Assembly: GCF_016597725.1 (NCBI RefSeq)
Contig: NZ_VCGY01000001.1
Location: 248,001-312,000, forward strand
Length of the DNA: 64,000 nt
Direction: 5' to 3'
DNA from: Marinobacter sp. 1-4A
GTDB lineage: Bacteria > Pseudomonadota > Gammaproteobacteria > Pseudomonadales > Oleiphilaceae
Each line of letters starts with the position of its first letter. Within the stretch, counting starts at the first letter, position 1. Positions 9,946 through 19,284 of the stretch are shown here, in pieces. The notes under the pieces are model-generated. The model did no database searches. It saw only the letters and a list, made by a program, of their open reading frames with translations, and was not told the DNA's origin. A program made the translations under genes and the position numbers.

Positions 9946-10952
9946 TGGGTGCCTGAAGTCCTATCGGTTGCATCAATAGACTCAAAGCGAGCGCCAAAAG
10001 GCGCGAATTCTTCATCCACCTCTTCCGCCACATCTGAAATTAACCGTCGCAGCCACTGATGATCCGCGTTGTGCTGTAGCAGCGGGCTCCATGCCATTTT
10101 GAGTTCAAAAGGTGGGATCTCGAAGGGTGGGATCTTCACCACAAGATTTGCATTGTCTTTTTGCAGCCAGGCGGCTCTGGACGGCAATGTGGCGATTAGA
10201 TCGTGCTGTTCAGCTAAAAGCATAGCCGACTGGTAATGCCGGGTGAATACTGAAATCTGGCGTTTGCTACCCATGCGGGACAAAGCTTCATCAACCCAAC
10301 CAAGCCGCTGCACGTCTTTCGGGTTTACACCAACACCGACACCAAAGCCGGTTTTACTGACCCATATATGGCTCGCATCCAAATAGGTATCCAAGGTGAA
10401 CGGCTCCCTGAGTATGGGATTGCGGGCGTTCATCAGGCAGGCAAAATACTCAATCCACAGAGTTTTTTGATGAAAGGACTGAGGGATTTTATCGAAACGG
10501 TTGATCGCCATATCCAGACGCCCCTGCTCCACATCCAAAAAGCTCACATCACTGGGAGTCAAAACGTCCAGCGTTACGTGAGGCGCCTCCTGCCGGATGC
10601 GCCGCAACACCCGTGGCATTAGGCAAGATTCAGCATAATCACTGGCCATGATTCGAAACACCCGCTGGCTTTCCAGTGCGGCAAACGGCGTTTTCTCCTG
10701 CACTGCCTGCTCAATATCTGAAAGAATCCCTCTCACCAACGGCTGCAATTCCTGAGCGCGTTCGGTGGCCGTCATGCCTTCGCTTGTTCGCACCAACAAA
10801 GGGTCACCGAATAAGTCCCGCAAACGTCGCAAGCTATTGCTCATGGCCGGCTGGGTGATGCCGAGATGGTTGGCAGCTTTGGTTACGTTGCGCTCCCGCA
10901 GTAAAACATCAAGATAAACAAGCAGATTGAGATCAATACGTGAAAGATTCAT
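9942..10952 (-). CDS. LysR-family transcriptional regulator
   Basis: DNA-binding regulator with an N-terminal winged helix (residues 3-62: NLLVYLDVLLRERNVTKAA, then TQPAMSNSLRRLRDLFGDPL) and a substrate-binding effector domain. The wording of the helix, including LVRTSEGMTATERA, fits the NodD/NahR/LinR-like subgroup often tied to aromatic or xenobiotic metabolism. The ATG at 10952 has GGAG five bases upstream; an in-frame start 18 bp earlier has no such site. No catabolic operon is adjacent, so its target is unknown; the AT-rich divergent gap (10953-11197) may hold its own operator. Confidence 0.88.
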   Translation of the reverse strand: MNLSRIDLNLLVYLDVLLRERNVTKAANHLGITQPAMSNSLRRLRDLFGDPLLVRTSEGMTATERAQELQPLVRGILSDIEQAVQEKTPFAALESQRVFRIMASDYAESCLMPRVLRRIRQEAPHVTLDVLTPSDVSFLDVEQGRLDMAINRFDKIPQSFHQKTLWIEYFACLMNARNPILREPFTLDTYLDASHIWVSKTGFGVGVGVNPKDVQRLGWVDEALSRMGSKRQISVFTRHYQSAMLLAEQHDLIATLPSRAAWLQKDNANLVVKIPPFEIPPFELKMAWSPLLQHNADHQWLRRLISDVAEEVDEEFAPFGARFESIDATDRTSGTH

Positions 10953-11197
10953 AAAAACTCCAGAGCACAACGAAAACCATTAATTCGGCGCAAAAACCGC
11001 GGGGCAGTCACAAATTTAATATACAGAAAATATAGAATTCATAAAATAAATAAGAAAAACGAACTTTCACATTTGATTCCGGATTCAATCCAGAATTTCT
11101 GCTAATCTTTCTGATACTTGCCGAGAATATCGGTAATTCGGGTCAGAATTCTTTAGCAGGCATGACTTGCCCAAAAGCCGGAGTCATTACACAACTA

Positions 11198-11968
11198 ATG
11201 AATACCATCACGATTGTTATTGCTTTGGCAGCCATTGTCGCGGCCTCAATTATCGTTATTGTGGTCAGCCAGATGCGTGAAAAGGCCCGTATTGAGCGTG
11301 CTCGCAAAATCACGGCGCTTGAGGACAGCTATAAGCGGTGCAACCGTCTGCTGTCCGAGATCCCCGGGCAATACCTGACACCCGACCTGAAGCTGTTATT
11401 GCTAAAGCGCATGGAAGACATCTGCAACGATCTGGCGGGCCTCAAGTCCGGCCTGCCCGTTGAACAATGGCGTGAGGCCGCCGTACAAAGAAAAACACTG
11501 GTTCGGGAAAATCGCGACGAGGTACGCCCGGTAAAGATCGATTCGGCGGAGAAGTCGAACTACGTTAAAGAATTGCTGCAAAACCTGTTCAAGATGATCG
11601 AGGCCATGCATAAAAGTGGCCGCGTAGATGGCGCAACTGCAAAAAAGAACCTGAAGTATGTTTTGTTTCTGGTGCACAAAACCCACGCGGATCTACACGT
11701 TTTCCAAGCGCGGGAGCATATCCGGCAGAACCAGACACGCAAAGCCATACACGCCTATCATCTGGCCAGCACAGAAATGGGGAAATCCAGAGATAACCCA
11801 CTTGCCATGAAAGCCGTAAAAAGCTTCCGCATCCGCATAAAGGAATTGGAGGCCATGAGCTTGGAAGGTAACGATACCAAACCTGCGGATTCCGAATCGC
11901 AACTCGACAAACAGTGGGACAACTTTCTTCATGATGAAGAGTGGAAGAAAAAAGCCGACTACGACTGA
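11198..11968 (+). CDS. membrane-anchored protein of unknown function
   Basis: I do not recognise this family. From the ATG at 11198 the product is 256 residues: an N-terminal transmembrane helix (about residues 3-25, TITIVIALAAIVAASIIVIV), then a basic, strongly helical cytoplasmic part with charged heptad-like stretches and a TPR-like segment (QARE.IRQNQTRKAIHAYHLA) near residue 185, and an acidic C-terminus. A second in-frame ATG at 11162 would add 12 polar residues; neither has a strong ribosome-binding site. It precedes a hybrid histidine kinase by 43 bp on the same strand, so the two may be one transcript. Confidence 0.7.
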   Translation: MNTITIVIALAAIVAASIIVIVVSQMREKARIERARKITALEDSYKRCNRLLSEIPGQYLTPDLKLLLLKRMEDICNDLAGLKSGLPVEQWREAAVQRKTLVRENRDEVRPVKIDSAEKSNYVKELLQNLFKMIEAMHKSGRVDGATAKKNLKYVLFLVHKTHADLHVFQAREHIRQNQTRKAIHAYHLASTEMGKSRDNPLAMKAVKSFRIRIKELEAMSLEGNDTKPADSESQLDKQWDNFLHDEEWKKKADYD

Positions 11969-12011
11969 AAGGTTAAACCGGGCAGCGTAAGCACACCCGT
12001 GTACAGGTACA

Positions 12012-14027
12012 GTGACACCCGTGACCCAAGGCTTCAAACACCGCCTATCCTACCGACTCACTCGCGATACAGTCCTTATCGCTATGGTGCTGGGTCTCAT
12101 CCTTAATATCGTGCAAATCACTCTGGACTACTTTGCCGCCCACAAATCTATGAATGAGGACATTCAAGCGCTGATCGAGATCAGCCACAGTCCTGCGTCT
12201 CAGATTGCCTACAATATCGACGTACGTTTGGCTGAAGAACTGCTGGACGGCCTCCTAAGGCATCCTGCAACCGTTGATGCGAGAATTGTTGATAGCGACG
12301 GCAGCACCATGGCAGCCGCCAGCAAAAGTAGCCCTGTATCGCCCTATCGTTGGATAAGCGACGAACTGTTTGACGAAAGCCGAGTATTCAGCCGTGAGCT
12401 GCAGGTTTCCCAGCTCAACAACCTACCTCTGGGCCAACTTGTGGTTACCGTAGACACCTACCACTACGGCCTACAATTTTTGGAACGCGCCAGTTACACG
12501 CTGATTAGCGGGCTTCTGAAAAGCCTGATTCTCTCGGCATCACTGCTTGGAATTTTCTACCTGATACTAACGCGACCCATGCTCAGCGTTATTAGTGCCC
12601 TAAGTGAGGTTAATACCCGGTCACCGGAAAAAATCCGGTTACCTGTTCCCTCAAGCCATCAACACGATGAAATAGGCACTATGGTAGGGATTATTAACCA
12701 GCATCTGGAAACCATAGACTTCACGTTAGCCCAGCTCCGCATGGCGGAAAGCGCCATGAAAAACTATTCAAGCGAGCTGGAGCACGAAGTCGAGAGCCGA
12801 ACCCGTGAAATATCCGAAAAGAATCAGGCATTGCAGCGCGGCAACCGAGCGCTGGTAAAAGCGAAAGAAGATGCCATGCGCAGAGCCAGAGCCAGAGCGA
12901 ACTTTCTGGCCAGCATGAGCCATGAAATACGCACCCCGCTAAATGGCGTTCTGGGAATGCTTGGGCTTGCGGTGGATGCTGAGCAGGACGAATCCAAACG
13001 CCAGCGCCTTGAAATCGCTTTGTCAGCCGGTGAAAGCCTGCTCGGCATACTCAACGACATTCTGGATATTTCCAAGGTTGAGGCCGGAAAGCTCAATCTC
13101 GAAAACATTCCCTTCGATTTGCAAGGCTTGATTGAGGAATGCTCAACTCTGCACACCCATCAAGCGCGCAAGAAGGGCATTGAGCTGATCGCCGAGACTG
13201 AACCCGAATTCCCGGAACAGTTTTTGGGTGATCCAACACGCATTCGTCAGATTTTAAATAACCTACTAAGCAATGCCGTCAAGTTTACCGACTCCGGCAG
13301 TGTGCGCATCACGGCAGACTATTCCGCGGGTGTTGTAACAATCAAAGTGAGCGATACCGGTATAGGTATGAGCAAGGAAGGCTTGCGCAAGATCTTTTCG
13401 CCCTTCTCACAGGCTGACACGCAAACCACACGCCTGTATGGCGGCACCGGGCTGGGCCTAACGCTTTGTCGTCAACTGGTTGAGCGCATGCAGGGTGAAA
13501 TCAAGGTCGATTCGAAAGAGCATCAGGGAACCCGTTTCACCGTCACTCTGCCATTACCGGTTCACAGCCATCAGGGCGCAAACAATCCCCACAGGCTGCC
13601 CGTCGGGTCCAAGATATCCGAAGGCACAGAGCCAGCGCAGGACTCTCTCCGAATACTTCTGGTTGAAGACAACGAAGTGAATCAGATGGTCGCCTGCACA
13701 CTGCTGAAAAAGATGGGGCACCAAGTGGAGATTGCGGAAAACGGCATTGTGGCGATCGAAGCCCTTGAACAAGGGCATTTCGATCTGGTTCTCATGGATT
13801 GCCAAATGCCGGTCATGGACGGTTACGAAACAACTCGCAGAATCCGCAAAAATCCCGAGTGGCGAAATTTGCCAATCATTGCCGTTACGGCCAACGTGAT
13901 GCAAGGAGACCGGGATGACTGCTTTGCTTGCGGCATGAACGATTATATTACCAAGCCTTACAACCGAACCCAGTTATCCGAAGCCATTACTCGTTGGGCA
14001 CCTCCCCCTCCCCCTGAGTCTCCATAG
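12012..14027 (+). CDS. hybrid sensor histidine kinase with receiver domain
   Basis: Membrane-bound two-component kinase of 671 residues. Order: transmembrane helix (about 20-40), periplasmic sensor region (40-160), second helix (about 160-187), HAMP linker, coiled coil, HisKA with the phospho-accepting His304 in SMSHEIRTPLNG, ATPase boxes QILNNLLSNAVKFT, VSDTGIGM and GGTGLGLTL, and a C-terminal receiver domain with phospho-acceptor Asp596 in LMDCQMPVMDG and KPY lysine. No Hpt domain is present, so phosphotransfer to a separate Hpt protein (BarA/ArcB style) is expected. Start is GTG (12012, or 12021). Its end overlaps the convergent MarR/OhrR gene by 41 bp. Confidence 0.93.
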   Translation: MTPVTQGFKHRLSYRLTRDTVLIAMVLGLILNIVQITLDYFAAHKSMNEDIQALIEISHSPASQIAYNIDVRLAEELLDGLLRHPATVDARIVDSDGSTMAAASKSSPVSPYRWISDELFDESRVFSRELQVSQLNNLPLGQLVVTVDTYHYGLQFLERASYTLISGLLKSLILSASLLGIFYLILTRPMLSVISALSEVNTRSPEKIRLPVPSSHQHDEIGTMVGIINQHLETIDFTLAQLRMAESAMKNYSSELEHEVESRTREISEKNQALQRGNRALVKAKEDAMRRARARANFLASMSHEIRTPLNGVLGMLGLAVDAEQDESKRQRLEIALSAGESLLGILNDILDISKVEAGKLNLENIPFDLQGLIEECSTLHTHQARKKGIELIAETEPEFPEQFLGDPTRIRQILNNLLSNAVKFTDSGSVRITADYSAGVVTIKVSDTGIGMSKEGLRKIFSPFSQADTQTTRLYGGTGLGLTLCRQLVERMQGEIKVDSKEHQGTRFTVTLPLPVHSHQGANNPHRLPVGSKISEGTEPAQDSLRILLVEDNEVNQMVACTLLKKMGHQVEIAENGIVAIEALEQGHFDLVLMDCQMPVMDGYETTRRIRKNPEWRNLPIIAVTANVMQGDRDDCFACGMNDYITKPYNRTQLSEAITRWAPPPPPESP

Positions 14028-14454
14028 ACTTTAGCACCGCATTCAGTTCATTTCTCAGAGCAAGCAAGCGCTCTGGCGCCACATCCAAGCCACACAGGAG
14101 CTTTTGCGGTACCTGTATGGCCAGTTCCCGGAGATCGGCACCCTTTTGGGTCAGCGATATGGTCACCACACGTTCATCGACTAGACTGCGGTCTCTGCTA
14201 ATCAGGCCCCGCTGAGCCAAGCGTTTTAATAGCGGGGTAAGCGTGCCTGAATCAAGCCTCAACCTCCCTCCAAGGTCCGAAACCCGGGTAGGCTGGCCCG
14301 CCCGGGCACGCTCCCATAGCACAAGCATCACAAGGTATTGTGGATATGTCAGATCCAATTCGGCAAGCAGCGGGCGATAACGCGAGGTAACAGCCCGGTT
14401 AACTGCGTATAAGCTGAAACAGATCTGGTTATCCAGTGCCAGTAGATCGTCCAA
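13987..14454 (-). CDS. ohrR: OhrR-like MarR-family peroxide sensor
   Basis: MarR-family repressor of 155 residues with a winged helix (TRVSDLGGRLRLDSGTLTPL, then DERVVTISLT wing). The N-terminus has Cys12 in the context NQICFSLYAVNRAVT, the position of the redox-sensing cysteine of OhrR proteins, with Tyr residues nearby as in B. subtilis OhrR. The start is a TTG at 14454 with AAGG eight bases upstream. It lies 9 bp downstream of a glutathione peroxidase gene on the same strand, so sensor and peroxidase form an operon. A palindrome overlapping the operon's -10 is a likely target. OhrR is inferred; direct ligand data are lacking. Confidence 0.82.
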   Translation of the reverse strand: MDDLLALDNQICFSLYAVNRAVTSRYRPLLAELDLTYPQYLVMLVLWERARAGQPTRVSDLGGRLRLDSGTLTPLLKRLAQRGLISRDRSLVDERVVTISLTQKGADLRELAIQVPQKLLCGLDVAPERLLALRNELNAVLKSMETQGEGEVPNE

Positions 14455-14463
14455 AACGGCGCC

Positions 14464-14949
14464 TTACAAAAGCTTTTCGATATCTGCTTTGATATCTGCG
14501 GGCTTAGTGGTGGGTGGATAGCGACGCACAACTTTGCCATCCCGGCTTACAAGAAATTTCGTAAAGTTCCATTTTACTTTCTCAGAGCCGAGGAGCCCTT
14601 TCGCTTCGGCTTTCAAAAACTGGAACAGAGGGTGAGCATTGGGCCCATTGACATCAACTTTCGAGAACATCGGAAAGTCCACGCCATAGTTCAAACTACA
14701 GAACTCACTGATGGCTTTATCATCGGCAGGATCCTGATTCAGGAACTGGTTGCAGGGAAACCCAAGCACTTCTAACCCCTTGGCACCCAGTTCTTTGTGC
14801 AACGACTGCAAGCCTTCGAACTGCGGCGTTAAACCGCACTTGCTGGCTGTATTCACAATCAAGAGAACCTGCCCCTGATACTCAGCCATCGTTTTTTCAT
14901 TGCCCTTAATATCTTGAACGGTAAAGTCATAAATTGAATCTGCGGCCAC
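14464..14949 (-). CDS. glutathione peroxidase family protein
   Basis: Thiol peroxidase of the glutathione-peroxidase family that reduces hydrogen or organic peroxides. It has the peroxidatic Cys38 in NTASKCGLTPQFEGLQ, the Gln motif GFPCNQFLNQDP and the Trp motif VKWNFTKFLVSRDG. The Cys in place of selenocysteine is normal for bacteria. The start is set at the GTG at 14949: GAGGAG lies six bases before it and the family N-terminus (xADSIYDFTVQDIKG) begins exactly there, giving 161 residues. An upstream in-frame start at 15066 would add 39 unrelated residues. First gene of an operon with ohrR. Confidence 0.93.
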   Translation of the reverse strand: MAADSIYDFTVQDIKGNEKTMAEYQGQVLLIVNTASKCGLTPQFEGLQSLHKELGAKGLEVLGFPCNQFLNQDPADDKAISEFCSLNYGVDFPMFSKVDVNGPNAHPLFQFLKAEAKGLLGSEKVKWNFTKFLVSRDGKVVRRYPPTTKPADIKADIEKLL

Positions 14950-15012
14950 AAGCTTCTCCTCAATAGAACCATCACCACCTGTAACGAACAGGCGAGCCTT
15001 AAATCTTGCATC

Positions 15013-15029
15013 ATTATATTGTGCACAAT
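15013..15029 (-). promoter_or_regulatory. gpx-ohrR promoter -10 overlapping an OhrR-type palindrome
   Basis: Read on the minus strand, a perfect -10 hexamer TATAAT (15013-15018) abuts and shares one base with the perfect 12-bp palindrome ATTGTGCACAAT (15018-15029). The pair lies 64 bp upstream of the gpx GTG. MarR/OhrR proteins bind palindromes of this type, so a bound dimer would cover the promoter and give peroxide-inducible autoregulation. The -35 is not convincing. Sequence seen directly; the binding protein is inferred from the neighbour. Confidence 0.65.
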
Positions 15030-15095
15030 TTAGTTGGAGACTATCGGGTTGTAATGAGCCACGCAATCGTTTTTTGGATTAGGGCAGATTCACCA

Positions 15096-17927
15096 TCACT
15101 GAGAACTTGGGCGGGTTACTCGGTCAACCAAATACACCAAGCTGTGATAATCCACGCCACTGTGGCTGCTCAAACCAATCTCACAGGTTCGGCTCGTCGA
15201 CACTCCCTCAGTACAGTGCTGCACCGCCGGTTGCAGAAAACGCAGAGCATGATCGTTCAGTTCCGGTAGGGTAAAGCCCTTATCTCCGGCAAAGCCGCAG
15301 CAGTGTATATCCTCCGGCACCACTACGTTCGTGCTGCACTTACGGGCAATCTCTATGAGTGCCTGCCCTTCGCCCAAGTGTTGAGTGCTGCAGGTAACAT
15401 GTACCACGACCGATTCAGTCTGCGGTGTAAATTCAAGCCGGTCGAACAGGTGGCTCCGAATAAAGCGCACCGGATCGTATATATTCAGGCCGTGACTCTG
15501 CTCTTGCAGCAACCGCAGTGTGCAGGGGCTGGTATCACAGTAGATTGGGTCCATGCCCTCGCGGCTGGCACGTTTCACCGCTGCCAGCATTTCAGCCCGT
15601 TTACGGTCCGCTTGTTGTGGGTAACCTTTAGAGGCGAAAGGCTGGCCGCAGCACAGCGAATCCATAGCGTCTGGAAACACCACCTCGTAGCCAGCTTTTT
15701 CCAACAGCTGACGGGTTTTCGCCAACAATGGAACCTGCTCGCTGTCGGAACGTGACGGCCCCATAGTGTGGGAGGCACAGGACGGTAAGTACACCACGCG
15801 CGGGCGCACGGTGTCTGCAGGCGGCTTTATATTCTCGACCCAGCGCACTGGTTGCGGCATAGCTGGACTCCAAGACGGTATCCGACCACCGCTGAGTTTT
15901 TTGCTGGATTCAGTCCAGCGCTGTAAACGCGGTGCGCCCAAGAGGCGGTTTGCGCTATCCGCCGCAGCGAGAACTAGCCGAACCCCTTTTAACGCACCGG
16001 CGAAGTGTTCTGCCAGCCAGTCGGCGCGTCGGTGAGCCTGCGCCTGATCGGCGCGCAGCTCACGCACCAAATCACCGGTATTAATGCCAACCGGGCAGCG
16101 CTGGGCACACAGACCCGTGGCGGCACAGGTGTCTATGCCCTGATACTGGTAGGCTTTTTCGAGCTCATGCGTATCTACGCCCATTCGCTTTTTAGCCTGA
16201 ATGTCCCGCCAAATCACTATGCGCTGACGCGGGCTCAAGCTTAAACCATGGGACGGACATACTGGTTCACAGAAGCCGCACTCTATGCATTTGTCGATAA
16301 TCTGATTGGCCACAGGTAGCGGTTTGAGGTTCTTCAAATGAATGTCGGGATCCTTCGACAGCACCACATCCGGATTAAGAATGCCCTGTGGGTCCAGCAA
16401 GCGCTTTATCTTCCACATCAGTTGATAGGCGTCACTGCCCCACTCCAGCTCCACAAACGGCGCCATATTGCGCCCGGTTCCATGTTCCGCTTTTAACGAG
16501 CCACCGAACTCCACCGCCACCAGGTGGGCAACTTCACCCATAAATGCTTCGTAACGGGCCACTTGGGCAGGATCTTCAAAGCTCTGGGTAAATACAAAAT
16601 GCAGGTTACCTTCCAGAGCATGCCCGAACAGGATCGCTTCATGGTAATCGTGTTTTTCAAATAATTTGGTCAGCCGCTTAACACCTTCGGCCAACTGGGG
16701 AATGGGAAACGTAACATCTTCGATGATAACTGTGGTGCCATTGGGGCGCACCGCGCCAACAGCGGGAAACGTACCTTTGCGAATGGCCCAGAGCTTGTTC
16801 GATAGCGTTGCGTTTTCAGTGAACTCAACCTGCTTTTCCACCGAGAAGGGCACCAATACCGAGCGCACCCGCTCGATCTGTTCGTGCAGTATCAACCGAC
16901 TGGCGGCGCGGGTTTCAATCAGCAAGGCGCAAGCATCCTGCGAAAGCGCTTTTACCCACTCCGGTAGACCATCCTGATTTTCCACGGCGCGCATGCTTCG
17001 CCGGTCCAGAAGTTCTACCGCATCTACCGGTTGTTGCTTCAGTAGCGGCACAGCCCGGCAACATTCTTCTACACTTTCGAACACCACCAAGGCGGTAGCT
17101 TTGTGCGGGTACTCCGGCACTGTGTTGTATGTGACTGAGCTAATGAAGCCCAAAGTACCCTCGGAGCCCACCATCAGGTGGAGCAGAATATCCAGCGGAT
17201 CGTCAAAGTCTATCAGGGCGTTCAGTGACAGACCGGTGGTGTTTTTCATCCGGTATTTATGGCGGATACGCTCAGCCAGTGCGCTGTTGGCACGGGTGTC
17301 GCGTGCCAAGCGTTCCAGCTGAGCAAGTAGTTCACGATGACTACTGCGAAAATCTGCCACGCTATCGGGGTCTTCACTGTCTAGCACTTTGCCATCTGCA
17401 AGCACCAGCCGCATAGCATGGAGGGTTTGGTAGCTATTTTGGGCGGTGCCACAGCACATTCCACTGGCATTGTTAGCGACAATACCGCCAATCTTACAGG
17501 CATTGATCGACGCGGGATCCGGGCCAATTTTACGCCCCAAGGGTGCTAGCGCAGCGTTTGCTTGAGCACCAATAACGCCGGGCTGAAGGCGAATGCGCGA
17601 ACCCTTATCCAAAACATCCCGCCGGCTCCAGCCATCACCCAATACAATCAGCAGCGAATCACTAATGGCTTGGCCCGAAAGGCTGGTGCCCGCAGCGCGA
17701 AAAGTCACGGGCACTCCATGGTCGCCAGCCAACTGCAATAGCGTGACAACCTCGTGCTCTGCGCTCACCCGCACGACAAGTTTCGGTATCAAACGGTAGA
17801 AACTAGCATCGGTTCCGAACGCCAGTGTCGATAATGGGTCATCAAAACGGCGCGTTGCAGGAATTATTTGATTTACGGCACTCACAAAATCGGCTGGCAA
17901 ACTCATAACAACCCTCTGATCACTCAT
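15096..17927 (-). CDS. dld: FAD/4Fe-4S D-lactate dehydrogenase (GlcD-GlcF fusion type)
   Basis: Membrane-associated flavo-iron-sulfur oxidase of 943 residues. The N-terminal half is a FAD_binding_4 domain (VTFRAAGTSLSGQAISDSL, then GRKIGPDPAS and VGSEGTLGFI) with a GlcD-like C-domain ending in GTGRNMAP. The second half has two 4Fe-4S motifs (CIECGFCEPVCP and CAATGLCAQRCP) and two CCG-type domains (DSLCCGQPF; DIHCCGFAGDKGF). It directly follows lldD (stop and start abut) in an operon divergent from lldR, matching the lldD-dld arrangement of Pseudomonas, where Dld oxidises D-lactate. A 2-hydroxyglutarate or glycolate oxidase is the main alternative. Confidence 0.88.
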   Translation of the reverse strand: MSDQRVVMSLPADFVSAVNQIIPATRRFDDPLSTLAFGTDASFYRLIPKLVVRVSAEHEVVTLLQLAGDHGVPVTFRAAGTSLSGQAISDSLLIVLGDGWSRRDVLDKGSRIRLQPGVIGAQANAALAPLGRKIGPDPASINACKIGGIVANNASGMCCGTAQNSYQTLHAMRLVLADGKVLDSEDPDSVADFRSSHRELLAQLERLARDTRANSALAERIRHKYRMKNTTGLSLNALIDFDDPLDILLHLMVGSEGTLGFISSVTYNTVPEYPHKATALVVFESVEECCRAVPLLKQQPVDAVELLDRRSMRAVENQDGLPEWVKALSQDACALLIETRAASRLILHEQIERVRSVLVPFSVEKQVEFTENATLSNKLWAIRKGTFPAVGAVRPNGTTVIIEDVTFPIPQLAEGVKRLTKLFEKHDYHEAILFGHALEGNLHFVFTQSFEDPAQVARYEAFMGEVAHLVAVEFGGSLKAEHGTGRNMAPFVELEWGSDAYQLMWKIKRLLDPQGILNPDVVLSKDPDIHLKNLKPLPVANQIIDKCIECGFCEPVCPSHGLSLSPRQRIVIWRDIQAKKRMGVDTHELEKAYQYQGIDTCAATGLCAQRCPVGINTGDLVRELRADQAQAHRRADWLAEHFAGALKGVRLVLAAADSANRLLGAPRLQRWTESSKKLSGGRIPSWSPAMPQPVRWVENIKPPADTVRPRVVYLPSCASHTMGPSRSDSEQVPLLAKTRQLLEKAGYEVVFPDAMDSLCCGQPFASKGYPQQADRKRAEMLAAVKRASREGMDPIYCDTSPCTLRLLQEQSHGLNIYDPVRFIRSHLFDRLEFTPQTESVVVHVTCSTQHLGEGQALIEIARKCSTNVVVPEDIHCCGFAGDKGFTLPELNDHALRFLQPAVQHCTEGVSTSRTCEIGLSSHSGVDYHSLVYLVDRVTRPSSQ

Positions 17928-19064
17928 CTATGGCTGAACCAGCAACTCAGAGCTTGCATCAGCGATGGTTCGCGCTCCGGTTAGCACCATGGCAACGCGC
18001 ATTTCGTTTTCAATCAACTTCAGCAGATTGGTAACGCCAGCTTCGCCATCGGCAGCCAGCGCATAAATATAGGCGCGTCCTAGCATGGTGCAGTCAGCGC
18101 CCAAGGCGAGCATTCGCAGTACATCCAACCCTGTGCGAATACCAGAGTCGACCAATATCTTCATGTCGCCTTTTACTGCATCTGCTATCGCGGGCAATGC
18201 TCGGCAAGTAGAAAGTGCGCCGTCAAGCTGGCGACCTCCATGATTCGATACAATAATGCCATCTGCACCAAAGCTGCGTGCATCGCGGGCGTCGTCAGGA
18301 TCCAATATGCCTTTGATAACCATAGGCCCATCCCAGAACTCGCGAATCCACTCAAGATCTTTCCAGCAGATGGAGGGATCAAAGTTATCTCCCAGCCAGC
18401 CAATGTAGTCCGCAAGGCCCGTCGGGTTGCCCCGATAGGCAGAAATGTTGCCTAGATCGTGAGGCTTACCAAGCAAGCCCACGTTCAGCGCCCAGTGTGG
18501 ATGGGTCATTGCTTGCAATATGCGCCGGGGCGCTGCATAAGGCCCACTCATGCCGGAGTGAGCATCCCGATAACGGGCGCCGGGCACCGGCATATCCACG
18601 GTGAACACCAAGGTTGTTACACCGGCAGCTTTAGCCCGCTCCAAGGCATTGCGCATGAAGCCCCGATCTTTCAAAACATACAACTGAAACCACATGGGCC
18701 GACTGATGGCCGGGGCTACCTCTTCAATCGGACACACAGACACGGTCGACATGGTGAACGGCACACCCAAATTAGCTGCAGCACGGGCAGCCTGAACCTC
18801 TCCTCGCCGAGCATACATGCCGGTCAAGCCCACCGGAGACAAGGCCACTGGCATAGACAGCGTCTCGTCGAACAGCTTGGTGGTCAGGTTTAGCTCAGTC
18901 ATGTCATTCAGGACTCGCTGGCGCAGAGCAATCCCCGACAAATCATCAACGTTGCGTTTAAGCGTGTGTTCGCTATAGGACCCGCCGTCGATGTAATGAA
19001 ACAGAAAGGGCGGCAGCCTGCGTTTGGCCGCGGCACGGTAATCAGTGGAAGCAGAGATGATCAT
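17928..19064 (-). CDS. lldD: L-lactate dehydrogenase, FMN-dependent
   Basis: Oxidises L-lactate to pyruvate and passes electrons to the respiratory chain. The 378-residue protein belongs to the FMN alpha-hydroxyacid dehydrogenases: [15 protein letters not shown] near the start, [16 protein letters not shown] and [14 protein letters not shown] for FMN contacts, and the active-site signature [11 protein letters not shown] with the catalytic His. Length is close to E. coli LldD (396). Divergent LldR gene and two operators upstream indicate lactate-inducible control. A TATAAA at 19141-19146 on the minus strand could be its -10. Confidence 0.95.
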   Translation of the reverse strand: MIISASTDYRAAAKRRLPPFLFHYIDGGSYSEHTLKRNVDDLSGIALRQRVLNDMTELNLTTKLFDETLSMPVALSPVGLTGMYARRGEVQAARAAANLGVPFTMSTVSVCPIEEVAPAISRPMWFQLYVLKDRGFMRNALERAKAAGVTTLVFTVDMPVPGARYRDAHSGMSGPYAAPRRILQAMTHPHWALNVGLLGKPHDLGNISAYRGNPTGLADYIGWLGDNFDPSICWKDLEWIREFWDGPMVIKGILDPDDARDARSFGADGIIVSNHGGRQLDGALSTCRALPAIADAVKGDMKILVDSGIRTGLDVLRMLALGADCTMLGRAYIYALAADGEAGVTNLLKLIENEMRVAMVLTGARTIADASSELLVQP

Positions 19065-19110
19065 CAGGCGCTCTCTTTCGTTGATGCGAACAGCACAGTG
19101 AGAAAAATAA

Positions 19111-19129
19111 AAATTGGTAATACCAATTT
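19111..19129. promoter_or_regulatory. LldR operator, lldD-proximal
   Basis: AAATTGGTAATACCAATTT is a perfect 9-1-9 palindrome containing TTGGTnnnACCAA, the FadR/GntR-family pattern used by LldR. It lies 47 bp upstream of the lldD start and just downstream of a TATAAA (19141-19146, minus strand), where a bound repressor would block transcription of lldD-dld. Confidence 0.8.
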
Positions 19130-19252
19130 ACAACGCAACATTTATAGGTTAAAAAACAATCAAGCACTATGTCAAACAAAACTGACTTATCATTGGTCTA
19201 TAGTGTGATACTGGCGCATCAAAGCTACAGCCCAAAATTGGATCTAAAGGAT

Positions 19253-19269
19253 TTTTGGTCTTACCAAAA
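19253..19269. promoter_or_regulatory. LldR operator, lldR-proximal
   Basis: TTTTGGTCTTACCAAAA has perfect 7-bp arms and shares TTGGTnnnACCAA with the other operator, 141 bp centre to centre. It lies 15 bp before the lldR start codon, so binding would repress lldR itself. Two spaced operators could also loop, as described for E. coli LldR. Confidence 0.78.
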
Positions 19270-19284
19270 TCAAGGTAGGTGATA

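Noticed and set aside
10081..10140. short tandem repeat IPPFEIPPFEL in the LysR protein
   Set aside because: The family commonly has a PPFE-type stretch here; it is not a recent duplication.
14950..15066. longer N-terminus for the glutathione peroxidase
   Set aside because: A strong GAGGAG precedes the GTG at 14949 and family homology begins there; the extension also covers the promoter palindrome.
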